Shown here piece by piece: positions 42,647 through 52,571 of a DNA stretch of 64,000 nucleotides (positions are counted from its first letter, which is position 1; the number at the start of each line of letters is the position of its first letter). The stretch spans positions 124,001 through 188,000 of the forward strand of contig NZ_JANYGQ010000033.1 in the NCBI RefSeq assembly GCF_025359345.1, read 5' to 3'. Made by a program: the position numbers and the translations under genes. The notes under the pieces were generated by a model. The model saw nothing but the letters and a program-made list of their open reading frames with translations, did not search any database and had not been told where the DNA came from. Origin of the DNA: Mucilaginibacter sp. (GTDB lineage Bacteria > Bacteroidota > Bacteroidia > Sphingobacteriales > Sphingobacteriaceae).

Positions 42647-44077
42647 ATGAAAAAAGGATTAATCTGCATGCTTATCGCCTTGTTATTTGCTTTCATGGCA
42701 TCTGCACAAAAAAATACCGTTGGGCATAAACCAAACCCCGGCAACTCGATAGCGCCTGTAGGGATCATCAAAAATATCAGCGATTCAGCGCTGCTTGACA
42801 TTGTACAACGGCAAACTTTCAGGTACTTCTGGCATTTTGCCCACCCGGTTAGCGGGCTGGCCCGTGAGCGCGACAATACTGTAAAAGCCGAATATTACTG
42901 GGATTATATTAACGAAGCCGACGACGAGCCGAACCTGAGCAAACACACCTTCGGCCCCGAAGCCTGCGCCATTGGCGGTACGGGGATGGGCGTGCTATCA
43001 ACCGTGGTAGCCGTAAATCGTGGTTGGATTGGCAGAGATACCGCCTTAAGGCGATTGATAAAGATTGTTGACTTTTTAATAAAGGCCGATTGTTACCATG
43101 GTATTTACCCGCATTTTATGAATGGTGTAACCGGCAAGACGATCCCGTTTGGCAGGCTGGACGATGGCGCAGATATAGTTGAAACATCGTACCTGATGAT
43201 GGGGCTGCTTACTGCTAAGGCCTACTTCAATGGCAACACGCTGCCCGAAAGATATTTCCAAAAACGGGTACAGCAAATGTGGGACGCTGCCGACTGGAAC
43301 TGGCACAGCGCGGGTGGCAATAAAACTTTGTTTTGGCATTGGAGCCCCCGTAATGATTTTGACATGAATTTCCCGGTATTCGGGTATGATGAGGCACTGA
43401 TTACCTATATTATTTCGGCATCATCGCCGGTACACCCTATATCGAAGGAACTTTATGAAAACAGCTGGGTAAAAAGCACACCCTGGAAAAATGGCAAATC
43501 GTATTTTGGCTACAAACTACCGCTGGGTGATTTTGATATGGGCGGGCCGCTGTTTTTTGAACAATACACCTACATGGGCATTGATCCTGCCGGACTAACT
43601 GACGATAACGGCATTGATTATGCCGAACAAACAAAAAATCATACCCTTATCAACAGAGCATATTGTATAGCCAACCCTAAACACTTTAAAGGCTACGGCG
43701 AAAACTGCTGGGGACTTACAGCCGGCGACAGCTGGAAGGGCTATGTAGCCCATTGTCCGCAAGACGACCGGGGCGTAATACAACCAACGGCCGCGCTATC
43801 ATCGTTTCCATACACGCCAGAATACTCCATGAAAGCGCTTAAACATTTTTATTATGATTTGGGAGATAAGATATGGGGTCCATACGGTTTTGCCGATGGC
43901 TTTAGCGAAACCCATAACTGGTACGCCAAAACCCATTTGGCGATTGACCAGGGGCCGATTGTAGTCATGATTGAAAATTACCGCAGCGGTTTGATATGGA
44001 AGCTGTTTATGAGTAATCCGGACATACAAAAGGGGCTGAAGACGTTAGGGTTTAAAAGTAAGTGGGTGAAGGAATAA
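42647..44077 (+). CDS. Exported glucoamylase-family glycoside hydrolase
   Basis: 476 residues. Signal peptide (LICMLIALLFAFMASAQ) followed by LLDIVQRQTFRYFWHFAHP and GLARERDN, the opening of the glycoamylase-like family that contains beta-1,2-glucanases of GH144 type. Many Trp/Tyr blocks (DDGADIVETSYLMMGLL, FDMNFPVFGYDEALITYI, FGPEACAIGGTGMG) line the barrel. Periplasmic or secreted; the substrate is probably a beta-glucan, by analogy. Confidence 0.86.
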   Translation: MKKGLICMLIALLFAFMASAQKNTVGHKPNPGNSIAPVGIIKNISDSALLDIVQRQTFRYFWHFAHPVSGLARERDNTVKAEYYWDYINEADDEPNLSKHTFGPEACAIGGTGMGVLSTVVAVNRGWIGRDTALRRLIKIVDFLIKADCYHGIYPHFMNGVTGKTIPFGRLDDGADIVETSYLMMGLLTAKAYFNGNTLPERYFQKRVQQMWDAADWNWHSAGGNKTLFWHWSPRNDFDMNFPVFGYDEALITYIISASSPVHPISKELYENSWVKSTPWKNGKSYFGYKLPLGDFDMGGPLFFEQYTYMGIDPAGLTDDNGIDYAEQTKNHTLINRAYCIANPKHFKGYGENCWGLTAGDSWKGYVAHCPQDDRGVIQPTAALSSFPYTPEYSMKALKHFYYDLGDKIWGPYGFADGFSETHNWYAKTHLAIDQGPIVVMIENYRSGLIWKLFMSNPDIQKGLKTLGFKSKWVKE

Positions 44078-44082
44078 AAATA

Positions 44083-44109
44083 ACAGTCGTTCCTAATTGC
44101 TGTTTTTTT
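44083..44109 (+). terminator. Weak terminator after the glycoside hydrolase
   Basis: AAAAATAACAG pairs with CTGTTTTTTT across a 13-nt loop, with T run included. Short GC core, so only moderate support. Confidence 0.4.
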
Positions 44110-44138
44110 GTTTTCTATTAGAAAACCATCTATCTTTG
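44107..44138 (+). promoter_or_regulatory. higBA promoter with operator
   Basis: -33 TTTG (44107-44110), 20 bp, -7 TATCTTTG (44131-44138), both exact. The palindrome TTTTCTATTAGAAAA (44111-44125) lies between them, and TAGAAAACC repeats at 44119-44127 and 44147-44155 on either side of the -7 box, which suits repression by the antitoxin. Confidence 0.72.
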
Positions 44139-44164
44139 TTTGCCACTAGAAAACCTTATGGGTA

Positions 44165-44473
44165 ATGTTTAATATCATTAACAGGAAAACACTTTTGGTT
44201 TACGGGGAAAAGTACCCGGAGGCTAAAAACGCTTTATTTGAATGGTACCATGAGTTTTTGTCGGCTGATTTTAAAAATTTCCAAGAACTAAAGGCTACTA
44301 ATGGGAGTGCGAGTTTAGTAGGAGATAATCGTGTTGTGATTAATATAAAGGGAAATCATTATAGGCTTGTCATCCGTGTTATATTTATTTATAAGACTAT
44401 ACAAATAAAATGGTTCGGCACCCACAAAGAGTATGGTATGATTGATGTAGCCACGATTAAATTTAAAGATTAA
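44165..44473 (+). CDS. higB: HigB-type toxin
   Basis: 102 residues with the RelE/HigB beta-alpha fold: YGEKYPEAKNALFEWYHEFL, LVGDNRVVINIKGNHYRLVIRV and KWFGTHKEYGMIDV are typical HigB mRNA-interferase blocks. It likely cuts mRNA on the ribosome when free of its antitoxin. Toxin precedes antitoxin, 4 bp apart, as in HigBA systems. The local sequence is more AT-rich than its neighbours, fitting mobility. Confidence 0.85.
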   Translation: MFNIINRKTLLVYGEKYPEAKNALFEWYHEFLSADFKNFQELKATNGSASLVGDNRVVINIKGNHYRLVIRVIFIYKTIQIKWFGTHKEYGMIDVATIKFKD

Positions 44474-44477
44474 CAAT

Positions 44478-44834
44478 ATGGATTTACAAATCATAAAGAA
44501 CGATAAAGAGTACCAAAATTTACTAGAGTGGATTGACAGTCAATTTGATTTAGAAGTGGCTCCTGAAAGCAAGACTGGCCAAAAGCTGCAAATTGCTTTG
44601 TTACTTATAAAACAATATGAAGATGTGCATTATCCTGTTCCCTATCCCGACCCTATCGCAGTTGTAAAACAAAAAATGGATGAAAAAGGGCTTATGAACA
44701 AAGACCTTGTTGATTGGATAGGAAGCAAGGGATACGTGTCTGCGTTGCTTAGCGGGAAAAAACCGCTTACATTACGAATTGCAAAAGTACTTCATCAGAA
44801 GTTGGGTATCCCAGCAAACGTATTGCTTGCTTAG
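44478..44834 (+). CDS. higA: HigA-type antitoxin
   Basis: 118 residues: an N-terminal toxin-binding part (KNDKEYQNLLEWIDSQFDL) and a C-terminal helix-turn-helix (MNKDLVDWIGSKGYVSALLSGK). It should bind HigB and the palindrome upstream of the operon to repress transcription. Coupled to higB with a 4-bp gap. Confidence 0.86.
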   Translation: MDLQIIKNDKEYQNLLEWIDSQFDLEVAPESKTGQKLQIALLLIKQYEDVHYPVPYPDPIAVVKQKMDEKGLMNKDLVDWIGSKGYVSALLSGKKPLTLRIAKVLHQKLGIPANVLLA

Positions 44835-45061
44835 AAACTCTAATTTGTTCCTTTTTTAAGAACCATCGGCTCGACCCATATTCAACCCGGCATTGTGGAA
44901 AATTGCCGCGTCATCCTCATCAAACGAAATATACATCCCCCTTTGTAAATTGTATCTTTTCTGTTACCTTTAGCAAGCAAGCTAATTTGCTGCCGTAATC
45001 CGCACGGCAGCAACCTTTTAATTTAAACTATTCAGGTACGCATGATAATCCTTGTAAAGTA

Positions 45062-48000
45062 ATGCGTTTTAAACTCGCACTTATCGGCATGTTGATCAGC
45101 CTGGCTGGCTGGTCGCAGCGTATTATTCCCCGTTTCGAAACGCTTAGCAGTAATGATGGCCTGCCTCATAGCTCGGTTTATGGGATTCGCCAGGATAAGA
45201 AAGGCTTTATGTGGTTTGGCACGCCTGATGGACTTTGCCGCTACGATGGCAGTTCACTACGCACTTTCAGGTACCAGGCAAAAAGCGATACCGATGCGGT
45301 AAATAATTTTATCCGCGGCAGTTTTTTTGAAGACAAACAAGGCAACATTTGGTACAGTAACGAGAGCGGTATTTTTAAGTGGAATGTATTTACCGAGAAT
45401 GTTGACAGGGTAAAGGCCTTCGGCAAAGACGATTTTGGCAATAGTAATTTCATTTGCCAGTTTATGGATGAGCACGACAATCTTATCATACTAAATATAA
45501 TTAAAGGTGTTTTTGAATTCGACACCCATACCTATAAACTAAAACTGTACCCGCTTCCTTATAAAATAGACTTCTCGCAGGTGTCATTTGCTCAAAACAG
45601 CGCCGATGATGAAGGGAATGTTTGGGTGCGGCTGGTCGGCAAAAACGACCCCTATATATTTTTTAACCGTAAAACCCATCGCTATACTTACCGGCTTCAA
45701 AAATATCCGCCACAAAGTGTGTTCTTTGAGAAAAACCGCCACATCTTAGCTTTTGATGACCGCATAATTTTTCGTGATTTAAAAACCGGGCGCGATACAA
45801 CCATTGTTAAAACGATAGATGGAAAGCCTGCGCCTTTTTATTCGGTTCAAAATACAAGGGACAAGTACGGTCGGGAGTGGTTTACATCAAGGGGCAACGG
45901 CCTGTTTTATTATAATGAAAAAACCGGGCAGTTTTATAACTACCACCACGATAACTCGAAGCTGAAATCGTTGCCATTTGATATATCAACATGTTTGTAT
46001 ATTGATAGGGGCGATAACCTGTGGATAGGAATTGACGGTGGCGGGGTTTCGCGGCTTGATTTAAAGGAGCCCAAGTTTAATTTATTCCCCTTGTCCGAAG
46101 GAGATTACCCCATATTGAAGGACTATTTTACCAAATGCTTTTTTGAGGACGATGCAGGCAATATTTGGTTTGGCACGCACAACAGCGGTCTTAACATTTA
46201 TAACCAGCTTACAGGTGCCCTAAAAAACTTTCAGCATAAAGACGGAGATGATACCACTTTGCCCGGTAATATTGTAAGCAGTTTTTTAAAGGATAAAGAT
46301 GGGAATATGTGGGTGGGCAGCAGCGGAGGCATCAGCTTGTTCGATATGAAAAAGCAAACTTTTAGAACCATACCTATTATACATCAGCCTAAAATATTCC
46401 CAAAGCTTAATGTTTTTATTTTTAAACTGATACAACTGCATGACGGAGATATTTTGGCAGCTACACTTTTAGGTTTAGTAAGATTACACAAGGATGAGCA
46501 AGGCAATTTCACGGCAAGGTATCTTGACAAGGACCCGTATTTGCAAAGCAATATTATAGATGTGGTTGAAATGCCTGATAATAGTATTTACGCGGCCATA
46601 TCAAGCATTGGGCTGTTTCACGCAAAACCCGATGGCGAAATGTATGGGCCTTTTGAAACGCTGCTACCCGGGATTGACTTGCGGAGTGTTCGGCATGATG
46701 AAAAAGATGCCGGCTGGCTTTGGATCGGTAGCGGGATGGGCTTAATACATTTCAACACTGCCACCAACAAATACCAGGTTTGGGGCGAAAAAAGTAAGCT
46801 GCCAAACACTTATGTATACGGCTCGCTGGAAGATGAAAATCATAATCTTTGGATTAGCACCAACAAGGGGTTGAGTTTTTTCAACCGGACTGATAATACC
46901 TTTGAAAACTATTCGTTTCTGGATGGCCTGCAAAGTAATGAGTTCAACACACAATCATTTTACAAAAGCAAAACGGGCACTTTTTATTTTGGCGGGATAA
47001 AAGGCTTTAACTGGTTTAAGCCGGTAAACAGCGTGAAAAATTTATTGAAGCCGGGTGCGGCAATAACGCGTATTGAAATTAATGGCGAGGCATTCCTGAA
47101 AACCAGCCCCCATTTTAAAAACCAGGAAATCACCGTACCGTATAGTAAAAACGATTTTAACATACAGTTTGCGGCCCTTGATTATACACGGCCCGAGGCT
47201 AATAAGGTTCAATATATTTTGCAGAACTGGGACAGTAAACCGGTAATTACATACGGTAAATCGGCACGGTACTCGCATTTGTTGCCAGGCAATTATGTTT
47301 TCAAATTAAAATCGGCCAATACCTATGGCGTTTGGAGCGACGAGGAAAGAGTATTCATACATATAACGGCGCCTTATTGGCAGCGCGCCTGGTTTTATAT
47401 TGCCGGAGTGTTGCTGGTGCTGGCTATCATAGTGTATATCACCTATATGCTGTCGCAGGTGAAAATTAAACGCCGTTTAAATGAGCTCGAAAAAATACAG
47501 GCCATAGATGCGGAACGTAACCGCATTAGCCGCGATATGCACGATGAAATAGGCAGCGGGCTAACGCATATTGCCCTGCTAAGTGAATTGATACAAACGC
47601 ACCAGGAGGCCGAACTATCTATTAAAACGGATGTAAACAGCATATCGGCAGCGGCAAGGCGCTTGCTGGAGAGCATAAATGAAATTATTTGGGCGCTTAA
47701 CCCGCAAAACGATACCCTGGAAAGCCTGCTTGCTTACACCCGCGAACAAATGCAGCAGTATTTTGAGCCATTTGCGCTTAAACTGCAAATTGACTTTCCG
47801 GATGAGGTGCCGTATATAAAACTTACCAATGAACAACGCCGCAACCTTTACCTGGTTACCAAGGAAGCATTAAATAATGTGATGAAGCACGCAAATGCAA
47901 CCAGCGCAGAACTAGGCTGCAGGGTTAACGGTGGCAAAATTGAATTCACTGTAAAAGACAACGGCGGAGGTTTGCCTGAAACGGCAGCAAAGGTAACTTG

Positions 48001-48109
48001 CAACGGCTTGAAAAATATGCTAAAAAGGATGGAAGATATTGGTGGTGATGTAAAATGGCTAAGTGATAAACAGGGAGTTACGGTAATTTATACGTTTACT
48101 GCCGGGTAA
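45062..48109 (+). CDS. Reg_prop-type sensor histidine kinase
   Basis: 1015 residues. Signal peptide (MRFKLALIGMLISLAGWSQ), a large periplasmic two-domain propeller from about 20 to 660 with repeated GLPHSSVYGIRQDKKGFMWF-like blades, a Y_Y_Y-type domain to about 765, one span near 772-795, a HisKA_3 region with the phosphoacceptor His827 (RDMHDEIGSGL) and an HATPase_c domain (NLYLVTKEALNNVMKHAN near 930, and GGGLPETA). It should sense an extracellular ligand and phosphorylate the response regulator 57 bp downstream. The signal is unknown; no SusCD genes are beside it. Confidence 0.93.
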   Translation: MRFKLALIGMLISLAGWSQRIIPRFETLSSNDGLPHSSVYGIRQDKKGFMWFGTPDGLCRYDGSSLRTFRYQAKSDTDAVNNFIRGSFFEDKQGNIWYSNESGIFKWNVFTENVDRVKAFGKDDFGNSNFICQFMDEHDNLIILNIIKGVFEFDTHTYKLKLYPLPYKIDFSQVSFAQNSADDEGNVWVRLVGKNDPYIFFNRKTHRYTYRLQKYPPQSVFFEKNRHILAFDDRIIFRDLKTGRDTTIVKTIDGKPAPFYSVQNTRDKYGREWFTSRGNGLFYYNEKTGQFYNYHHDNSKLKSLPFDISTCLYIDRGDNLWIGIDGGGVSRLDLKEPKFNLFPLSEGDYPILKDYFTKCFFEDDAGNIWFGTHNSGLNIYNQLTGALKNFQHKDGDDTTLPGNIVSSFLKDKDGNMWVGSSGGISLFDMKKQTFRTIPIIHQPKIFPKLNVFIFKLIQLHDGDILAATLLGLVRLHKDEQGNFTARYLDKDPYLQSNIIDVVEMPDNSIYAAISSIGLFHAKPDGEMYGPFETLLPGIDLRSVRHDEKDAGWLWIGSGMGLIHFNTATNKYQVWGEKSKLPNTYVYGSLEDENHNLWISTNKGLSFFNRTDNTFENYSFLDGLQSNEFNTQSFYKSKTGTFYFGGIKGFNWFKPVNSVKNLLKPGAAITRIEINGEAFLKTSPHFKNQEITVPYSKNDFNIQFAALDYTRPEANKVQYILQNWDSKPVITYGKSARYSHLLPGNYVFKLKSANTYGVWSDEERVFIHITAPYWQRAWFYIAGVLLVLAIIVYITYMLSQVKIKRRLNELEKIQAIDAERNRISRDMHDEIGSGLTHIALLSELIQTHQEAELSIKTDVNSISAAARRLLESINEIIWALNPQNDTLESLLAYTREQMQQYFEPFALKLQIDFPDEVPYIKLTNEQRRNLYLVTKEALNNVMKHANATSAELGCRVNGGKIEFTVKDNGGGLPETAAKVTCNGLKNMLKRMEDIGGDVKWLSDKQGVTVIYTFTAG

Positions 48110-48166
48110 AGCCTACTACTTTTTTCACATTTATAAACCGGTAATAAAAGGTTATTTTCACAACTT

Positions 48167-48799
48167 ATGACGCCTATTGTAATTATAGAAGACGACGAAA
48201 AAATCCGCAACTACCTGTCGGCCTTGCTGGCAGGGTCGGGCGAGTTTAATTTGCGTGCATCTTTTGTAAGTGCTGAGGAAGCTATAAACTATTTTGAATG
48301 CGGTCTGGGCGATGATATTGAACTGGTGCTTACCGACATTCAGCTACCCGGTAAGTCGGGCATAGAGCTTATTGCATGGTTAAAACCGTACCGGCCCAAT
48401 GTGCAATTGATGGTACTGAGCGTGTACGACGATGCCGACCGTGTATTTAAAGCGTTGCAGGCCGGTGCCACCGGCTACGTGCTTAAAAATATGCCGGCCA
48501 CCAAGCTCATCGAATCATTGATTGAGCTGCGCAAAGGCGGCAGCCCCATGAGTAGCCAGATTGCCCGCAAGGTGGTAATGGCTTTTCAGCAGCAAACGCC
48601 TTATGTTGATGCCAAAGATGTTTTAAGCGACCGCGAGAACGAGGTATTGCTTTGGCTAAGCAAAGGGTTCAGCTACCAGGAAATAGCCGACAAGCTTTTT
48701 ATATCGATAGATACCGTGCGTACCCATATCCGCAACACCTACGAAAAGCTACACGTGCGTAATAAAAAGGAAGCATTAAGGAAAACGGGGTATCGGTAG
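48167..48799 (+). CDS. NarL/LuxR-type response regulator
   Basis: 210 residues: receiver domain with phosphoacceptor Asp57 (LVLTDIQLPGKSG), acidic pair Asp9/Asp10 and Lys in YVLKNMP; and a LuxR-type HTH (LSDRENEVLLWLSKGFSYQEIADKLFISIDTVRTHIRNTYEKL). Cognate of the kinase 57 bp upstream. Targets unknown; the following gene is about 165 bp away. Confidence 0.93.
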   Translation: MTPIVIIEDDEKIRNYLSALLAGSGEFNLRASFVSAEEAINYFECGLGDDIELVLTDIQLPGKSGIELIAWLKPYRPNVQLMVLSVYDDADRVFKALQAGATGYVLKNMPATKLIESLIELRKGGSPMSSQIARKVVMAFQQQTPYVDAKDVLSDRENEVLLWLSKGFSYQEIADKLFISIDTVRTHIRNTYEKLHVRNKKEALRKTGYR

Positions 48800-48896
48800 T
48801 CATTGGTCATTTCGCTTCGCTGTCATTAGTCATTGGCTACTGTACGAAAGTTGACGGCGTTCAGACCATGAACTATCAACCATGAACTTCTTCTCA
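48799..48896. repeat. Phased GTC-type and CATGAAC repeats
   Basis: GTCATT at 48799, 48806, 48822 and 48829 (7-bp steps), then CATGAAC at 48867 and 48881 (14 bp apart). Right after the response-regulator stop. Confidence 0.5.
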
Positions 48897-48965
48897 CATT
48901 ACTACTTATCTCATATTTTTTATGCAGCCGGGGCGGGATAGCTTTACTCCCAAACCCTAATGTAT

Positions 48966-50573
48966 ATGAAACGAATATTATTATTGTCCGTAGTGCTGCT
49001 GCTGGCTGCCGGCACCCAAGCCCAGGAAACCATCCAGGACCTTTCAAAAAAAGCAGGTAAAGGTTTTTTATACAAAGCCGTAAACGCCGATGGAACCTAC
49101 ACCATCACCTACAAAATTCCCGGCGATAAAAAAGCAAACGAGATATTTTACGAAAACTACAGCTTTGATAATAACATTAAGTTTTTAAAAAACGAGGAAA
49201 TATCGGAGCCCAAACAAACCCAGGAGGACAAACCCGACAGAACAGTGAGCGGTTTTTACGCCAGTGTTGGCGGCTGCAGTTCGTTCGAGATTTTAAGCAT
49301 GAAGCTGAAATTTAGCAAGTACACTGAACTGCAAACCTGGGACTATAAAAAGCAACGCTACATCACCAAAAAAACCATTTCGACAGAAACTATTAAACCT
49401 AAAAACGAGGATGGCAAATACTACGGCTTCGCTGCCTTTACCAATACCGACCAAACCTTATTTGTGCTGGCGGGAGTTGACAGCAAGGTAAACAAGAAGG
49501 GAACGGATTTTTTGATAATGGGCATAAATTCCGATTTGGCGATTAGCTCGAAGCCCGTTGATATAAGCGGTTCGCAATCGCTGGTATATTCTGCACAACT
49601 GGAGGATGGGGATATCGTGCTGGTATTTGCACCTAAAAAGGGGGAGCCTGATTTATCGGCCTACACCTATTTGCGGTACTCGCCCGACGGCGGGTTGAAA
49701 AACAAAGTAGCTTTTAAAAGCCCTTCAAATAATATGCTGATTATCGATATGGCTGAAAAGGATGGCTCGGTGTTTTTCTGCGCTACCTCAACAAAGTCAA
49801 AAGACCCCTACGATGAAGTTTTTGAAAATTATACAGCATCTATATCAAACCCATGTTATACCGATGCAAAAAACAAAACTGATTTTAACTGGGAGAAAAA
49901 GGCGAATGAGAAAATGGATAATTTTCACCTGCTAAAATTTACCGGTGGCAACCTTGATTTTGCTTCAACTGCGCCAGTGAGCGACTTTAAGTCGAAATTT
50001 AAAACTTCGCCTGCTGATAAAGGCGCCGACCCTTATAAGGGCAAGAAGTTCAGCGTGCAGGACTTTAAGGTTACAGCCAATGGCGAATACCTGATTGCCG
50101 GACAGCTTAACGGTAAAACAAACCTTGGCATGGGTAATCCTGTAAAGACCTACGAGGATATTGTGTGCTTCCACTTCGACAAGGGCGGCCAATTAAAAGC
50201 TCAGTACGGTGTTGAAAAAATGAATACCGACAAGAAAAGCGAAATATTCCCGGTATCACAATCATTTATTCCTTCCAAGGATGGTTCATCGCTGTATTGG
50301 GTTGTGCTTGAGGTTAAGGGCTTTAAAGGCTATGCCGACTTTTTTGATGCCTATAACGGACGCGCAACTTTCTTCCCGCGCTTTTTTCCCCGGATTGCAA
50401 AGCTTGATGTACAAAACGCAAATGTTGGCGGCTTTACTGTGCTTGGCAAGGAGAAATTTTATATGACCAAAAGCTTCGAACCCATATATGATACAAAGGA
50501 GAACAGTGTAGTATTTGTCGGCAGCGATGAGGATTACAAAAAGCTATGGGTCAACAAATTTGTATTTCAGTAA
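48966..50573 (+). CDS. Exported protein of unknown function
   Basis: 535 residues from the ATG at 48966. Signal peptide (MKRILLLSVVLLLAAGTQAQ) and a beta-rich, Lys/Tyr-rich mature part with no known domain. Blocks such as YYGFAAFTNTDQTLFVLAGVD and GEYLIAGQLNGKT could form a propeller-like repeat. Cys pair near CYTD is isolated. It may be controlled by the two-component pair upstream, but there is no proof. Confidence 0.78.
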   Translation: MKRILLLSVVLLLAAGTQAQETIQDLSKKAGKGFLYKAVNADGTYTITYKIPGDKKANEIFYENYSFDNNIKFLKNEEISEPKQTQEDKPDRTVSGFYASVGGCSSFEILSMKLKFSKYTELQTWDYKKQRYITKKTISTETIKPKNEDGKYYGFAAFTNTDQTLFVLAGVDSKVNKKGTDFLIMGINSDLAISSKPVDISGSQSLVYSAQLEDGDIVLVFAPKKGEPDLSAYTYLRYSPDGGLKNKVAFKSPSNNMLIIDMAEKDGSVFFCATSTKSKDPYDEVFENYTASISNPCYTDAKNKTDFNWEKKANEKMDNFHLLKFTGGNLDFASTAPVSDFKSKFKTSPADKGADPYKGKKFSVQDFKVTANGEYLIAGQLNGKTNLGMGNPVKTYEDIVCFHFDKGGQLKAQYGVEKMNTDKKSEIFPVSQSFIPSKDGSSLYWVVLEVKGFKGYADFFDAYNGRATFFPRFFPRIAKLDVQNANVGGFTVLGKEKFYMTKSFEPIYDTKENSVVFVGSDEDYKKLWVNKFVFQ

Positions 50574-50653
50574 GCCGGCTAACTGGCTTTTAAAATAAAC
50601 TTCTTTCCCCGCGGTGGTAAAAAATGAATATTAACCTTCAAAAATCTATAAAA

Positions 50654-51391
50654 ATGAAAAACGTGCTTTACTATGTTGTTGCCCTGGCGCTGATTGTCAC
50701 GGTAACCTTCAGCTGCTCCAAAAGTAAGGACAGTAACAAAGCCCCGGCCTATACCTGTGCTACCTGCAAAGCCACGCCCGATGCCGTTGCCGCAAATGAC
50801 ACCAAAAACAAGGGGGTTTATAAAGGAATAATAATAGGCTCCAGCGGTACCATTATGTTTAACCTTGCAAATAGTGGAACAACCATTACTGCGGTTTTGG
50901 TTATCGATGGCGTTACTGCAAACCTTACCGCCAGCGTTAGTGTGGTTGATGGCGCTACTTACATTGCGCCTTTTACCGGCACATTAAGCGGAACGGCAGT
51001 GAGTATTACTTTCTCGGTTGATGCCAATGGTGGCTCGCCAACGGTTACATCGTTTAATATACCCGGGCATGCCAGCGCCACATTCACTATCGCAAAAGAA
51101 ACGTCAAACGCACTTATTGAATGCTTTGAAGGTACTTATGATAGCACCAGGCCGGAGACAGGTACATTTAATTTGTTGCTGTCGCGCAGTCTGAAATTAT
51201 TTGGGGGAGCATCCCGTAAAACTGGGTCGTCAGAAAGCCACTCATTTCATGGGGTAATTAATGCAAACAGCGAGCTGGTGGATTCTGATGGGGGTAAAGT
51301 AATTGCCAAACTCACCGCGGATGCTTTAGCAGCAACATTTGTTGACGGCAATAATGCAACTGTTACAGTTACCGGTAAACGGACTTTTTAA
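50654..51391 (+). CDS. Lipoprotein of unknown function
   Basis: 245 residues from the ATG at 50654 (MKNVLYYVVALALIVTVTFSC lipobox with Cys21). Mature part is Thr/Ser/Gly-rich with beta patterns (GIIIGSSGTIMFNL, SVVDGATYIAPFTG) and no named domain. CATCK near residue 35 may bind metal. A terminator follows. Confidence 0.8.
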   Translation: MKNVLYYVVALALIVTVTFSCSKSKDSNKAPAYTCATCKATPDAVAANDTKNKGVYKGIIIGSSGTIMFNLANSGTTITAVLVIDGVTANLTASVSVVDGATYIAPFTGTLSGTAVSITFSVDANGGSPTVTSFNIPGHASATFTIAKETSNALIECFEGTYDSTRPETGTFNLLLSRSLKLFGGASRKTGSSESHSFHGVINANSELVDSDGGKVIAKLTADALAATFVDGNNATVTVTGKRTF

Positions 51392-51437
51392 TCAACTGTG
51401 AATGTAGGTCCTGTAGGGGGGACTACATTAACGAGGG

Positions 51438-51466
51438 GCTCCGGACGAATGTCCGGGGCTTTTTTT
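51438..51466 (+). terminator. Terminator after the lipoprotein gene
   Basis: GCTCCGGAC (51438) pairs with GTCCGGGGC (51459) around a GAAT loop, followed by a 7-T run to 51466. Good intrinsic terminator. Confidence 0.82.
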
Positions 51467-51682
51467 GTATTTTAAATTAAAGGTAAGGCGGTGTGCTAAA
51501 TAAATAGCGTCTCCCCTGTAACAAAACAAGTGTTTAATTGTTGTACAAACGGACACTTCATAGCATAGCTCTTCGCAGAATTCAAAGAATATCCATTATC
51601 CTCTGTCTTTTCCCGATCAATAGGCCGTGTCTTCATCAAAATGATGATGAAAAGGTGCGTCATTTATATTTAGCTGTTTCCC

Positions 51683-52414
51683 ATGATTATACTTATCTTC
51701 TTTATCGCGCACTGGTTCCTGTCGTTGTTTTTTCAAACATTTTTCCAGCACCGCTATGCTTCGCACCGCATGTTTACTACAAGCAAAGGCTGGGAGCGGG
51801 TATTTTATTTAATGGCCTATTTTTTTGAGGGAGCCTCGTTTTTAAATCCCCGGGCCTACGCCACCATGCACCGCGAGCATCATGCCTATAGTGATACCGC
51901 GAAAGACCCGCATTCGCCGCATTTTTTTACCGATATTTTTCAAATGATGAAAGCTACCATACTAACTTTTGGTGATCATTTGAAAAAAACAAAAGATATT
52001 GAAGCCAGGTTTGCCGGGAATTACCCGGAATGGCCATTTATAGACAGGATTGGTTCATCATTGCTTTCGAGGCTGCTTTTTAGCGTGGCTTACACTTGCT
52101 TTTATATTGCGTTTGCTACACACTGGTGGATGTTCCTTTTGCTGCCAATTCATTTTATGATGGGCCCTATCCATGGCGCTATTGTTAACTGGTGCGGACA
52201 TAAATATGGCTACACAAATTTTGATAATAAGGATAAATCAAAAAATACCACGCCGTTTGATTTCCTGATGCTTGGCGAATTGTTCCAGAATAATCACCAC
52301 AAACATCCCAACAGCGCCAATTTTGGCAAACGATGGTTTGAAATTGACCCGGTTTACCCGGTTATGAAACTGATGCACTGGATGCGGATAATTAAGCTGC
52401 GCAAAGCTTATTAA
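51683..52414 (+). CDS. Fatty acid (acyl-CoA) desaturase
   Basis: 243 residues, membrane protein. Histidine boxes: HRYASH, HREHHAYSD and NNHHKHP. They fit the delta-9-type acyl-CoA or acyl-lipid desaturase family, which needs di-iron and introduces a double bond. Four or so membrane segments flank them. A start at 51683 follows a 291-bp gap that contains nothing besides the terminator. Confidence 0.9.
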   Translation: MIILIFFIAHWFLSLFFQTFFQHRYASHRMFTTSKGWERVFYLMAYFFEGASFLNPRAYATMHREHHAYSDTAKDPHSPHFFTDIFQMMKATILTFGDHLKKTKDIEARFAGNYPEWPFIDRIGSSLLSRLLFSVAYTCFYIAFATHWWMFLLLPIHFMMGPIHGAIVNWCGHKYGYTNFDNKDKSKNTTPFDFLMLGELFQNNHHKHPNSANFGKRWFEIDPVYPVMKLMHWMRIIKLRKAY

Positions 52415-52447
52415 TCCAGTGTCATGTCACTCAAAAATTTACGGTTA

Positions 52448-52500
52448 GTCTTGAGTCGAAAGTCTTGAGTTCTAAGTCAGAAAAGGCAGGAATTCGACTT
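52448..52500. repeat. Phased GTC repeat, 7-bp period
   Basis: GTC or GTT at 52448, 52455, 52462, 52469 and 52476, an exact 7-bp step, 34 bp after the desaturase stop. Confidence 0.6.
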
Positions 52501-52571
52501 AACACTAGTGCCACTACTGCTTACCGGCCTTTTTACAAACCGGCAGGTATTGACTTTAAGAAATAAATAAT

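Noticed and set aside
44165-44834. Mobile element around the toxin-antitoxin pair
   Set aside because: No inverted repeats, integrase or target duplication was found; only the local base content is unusual.
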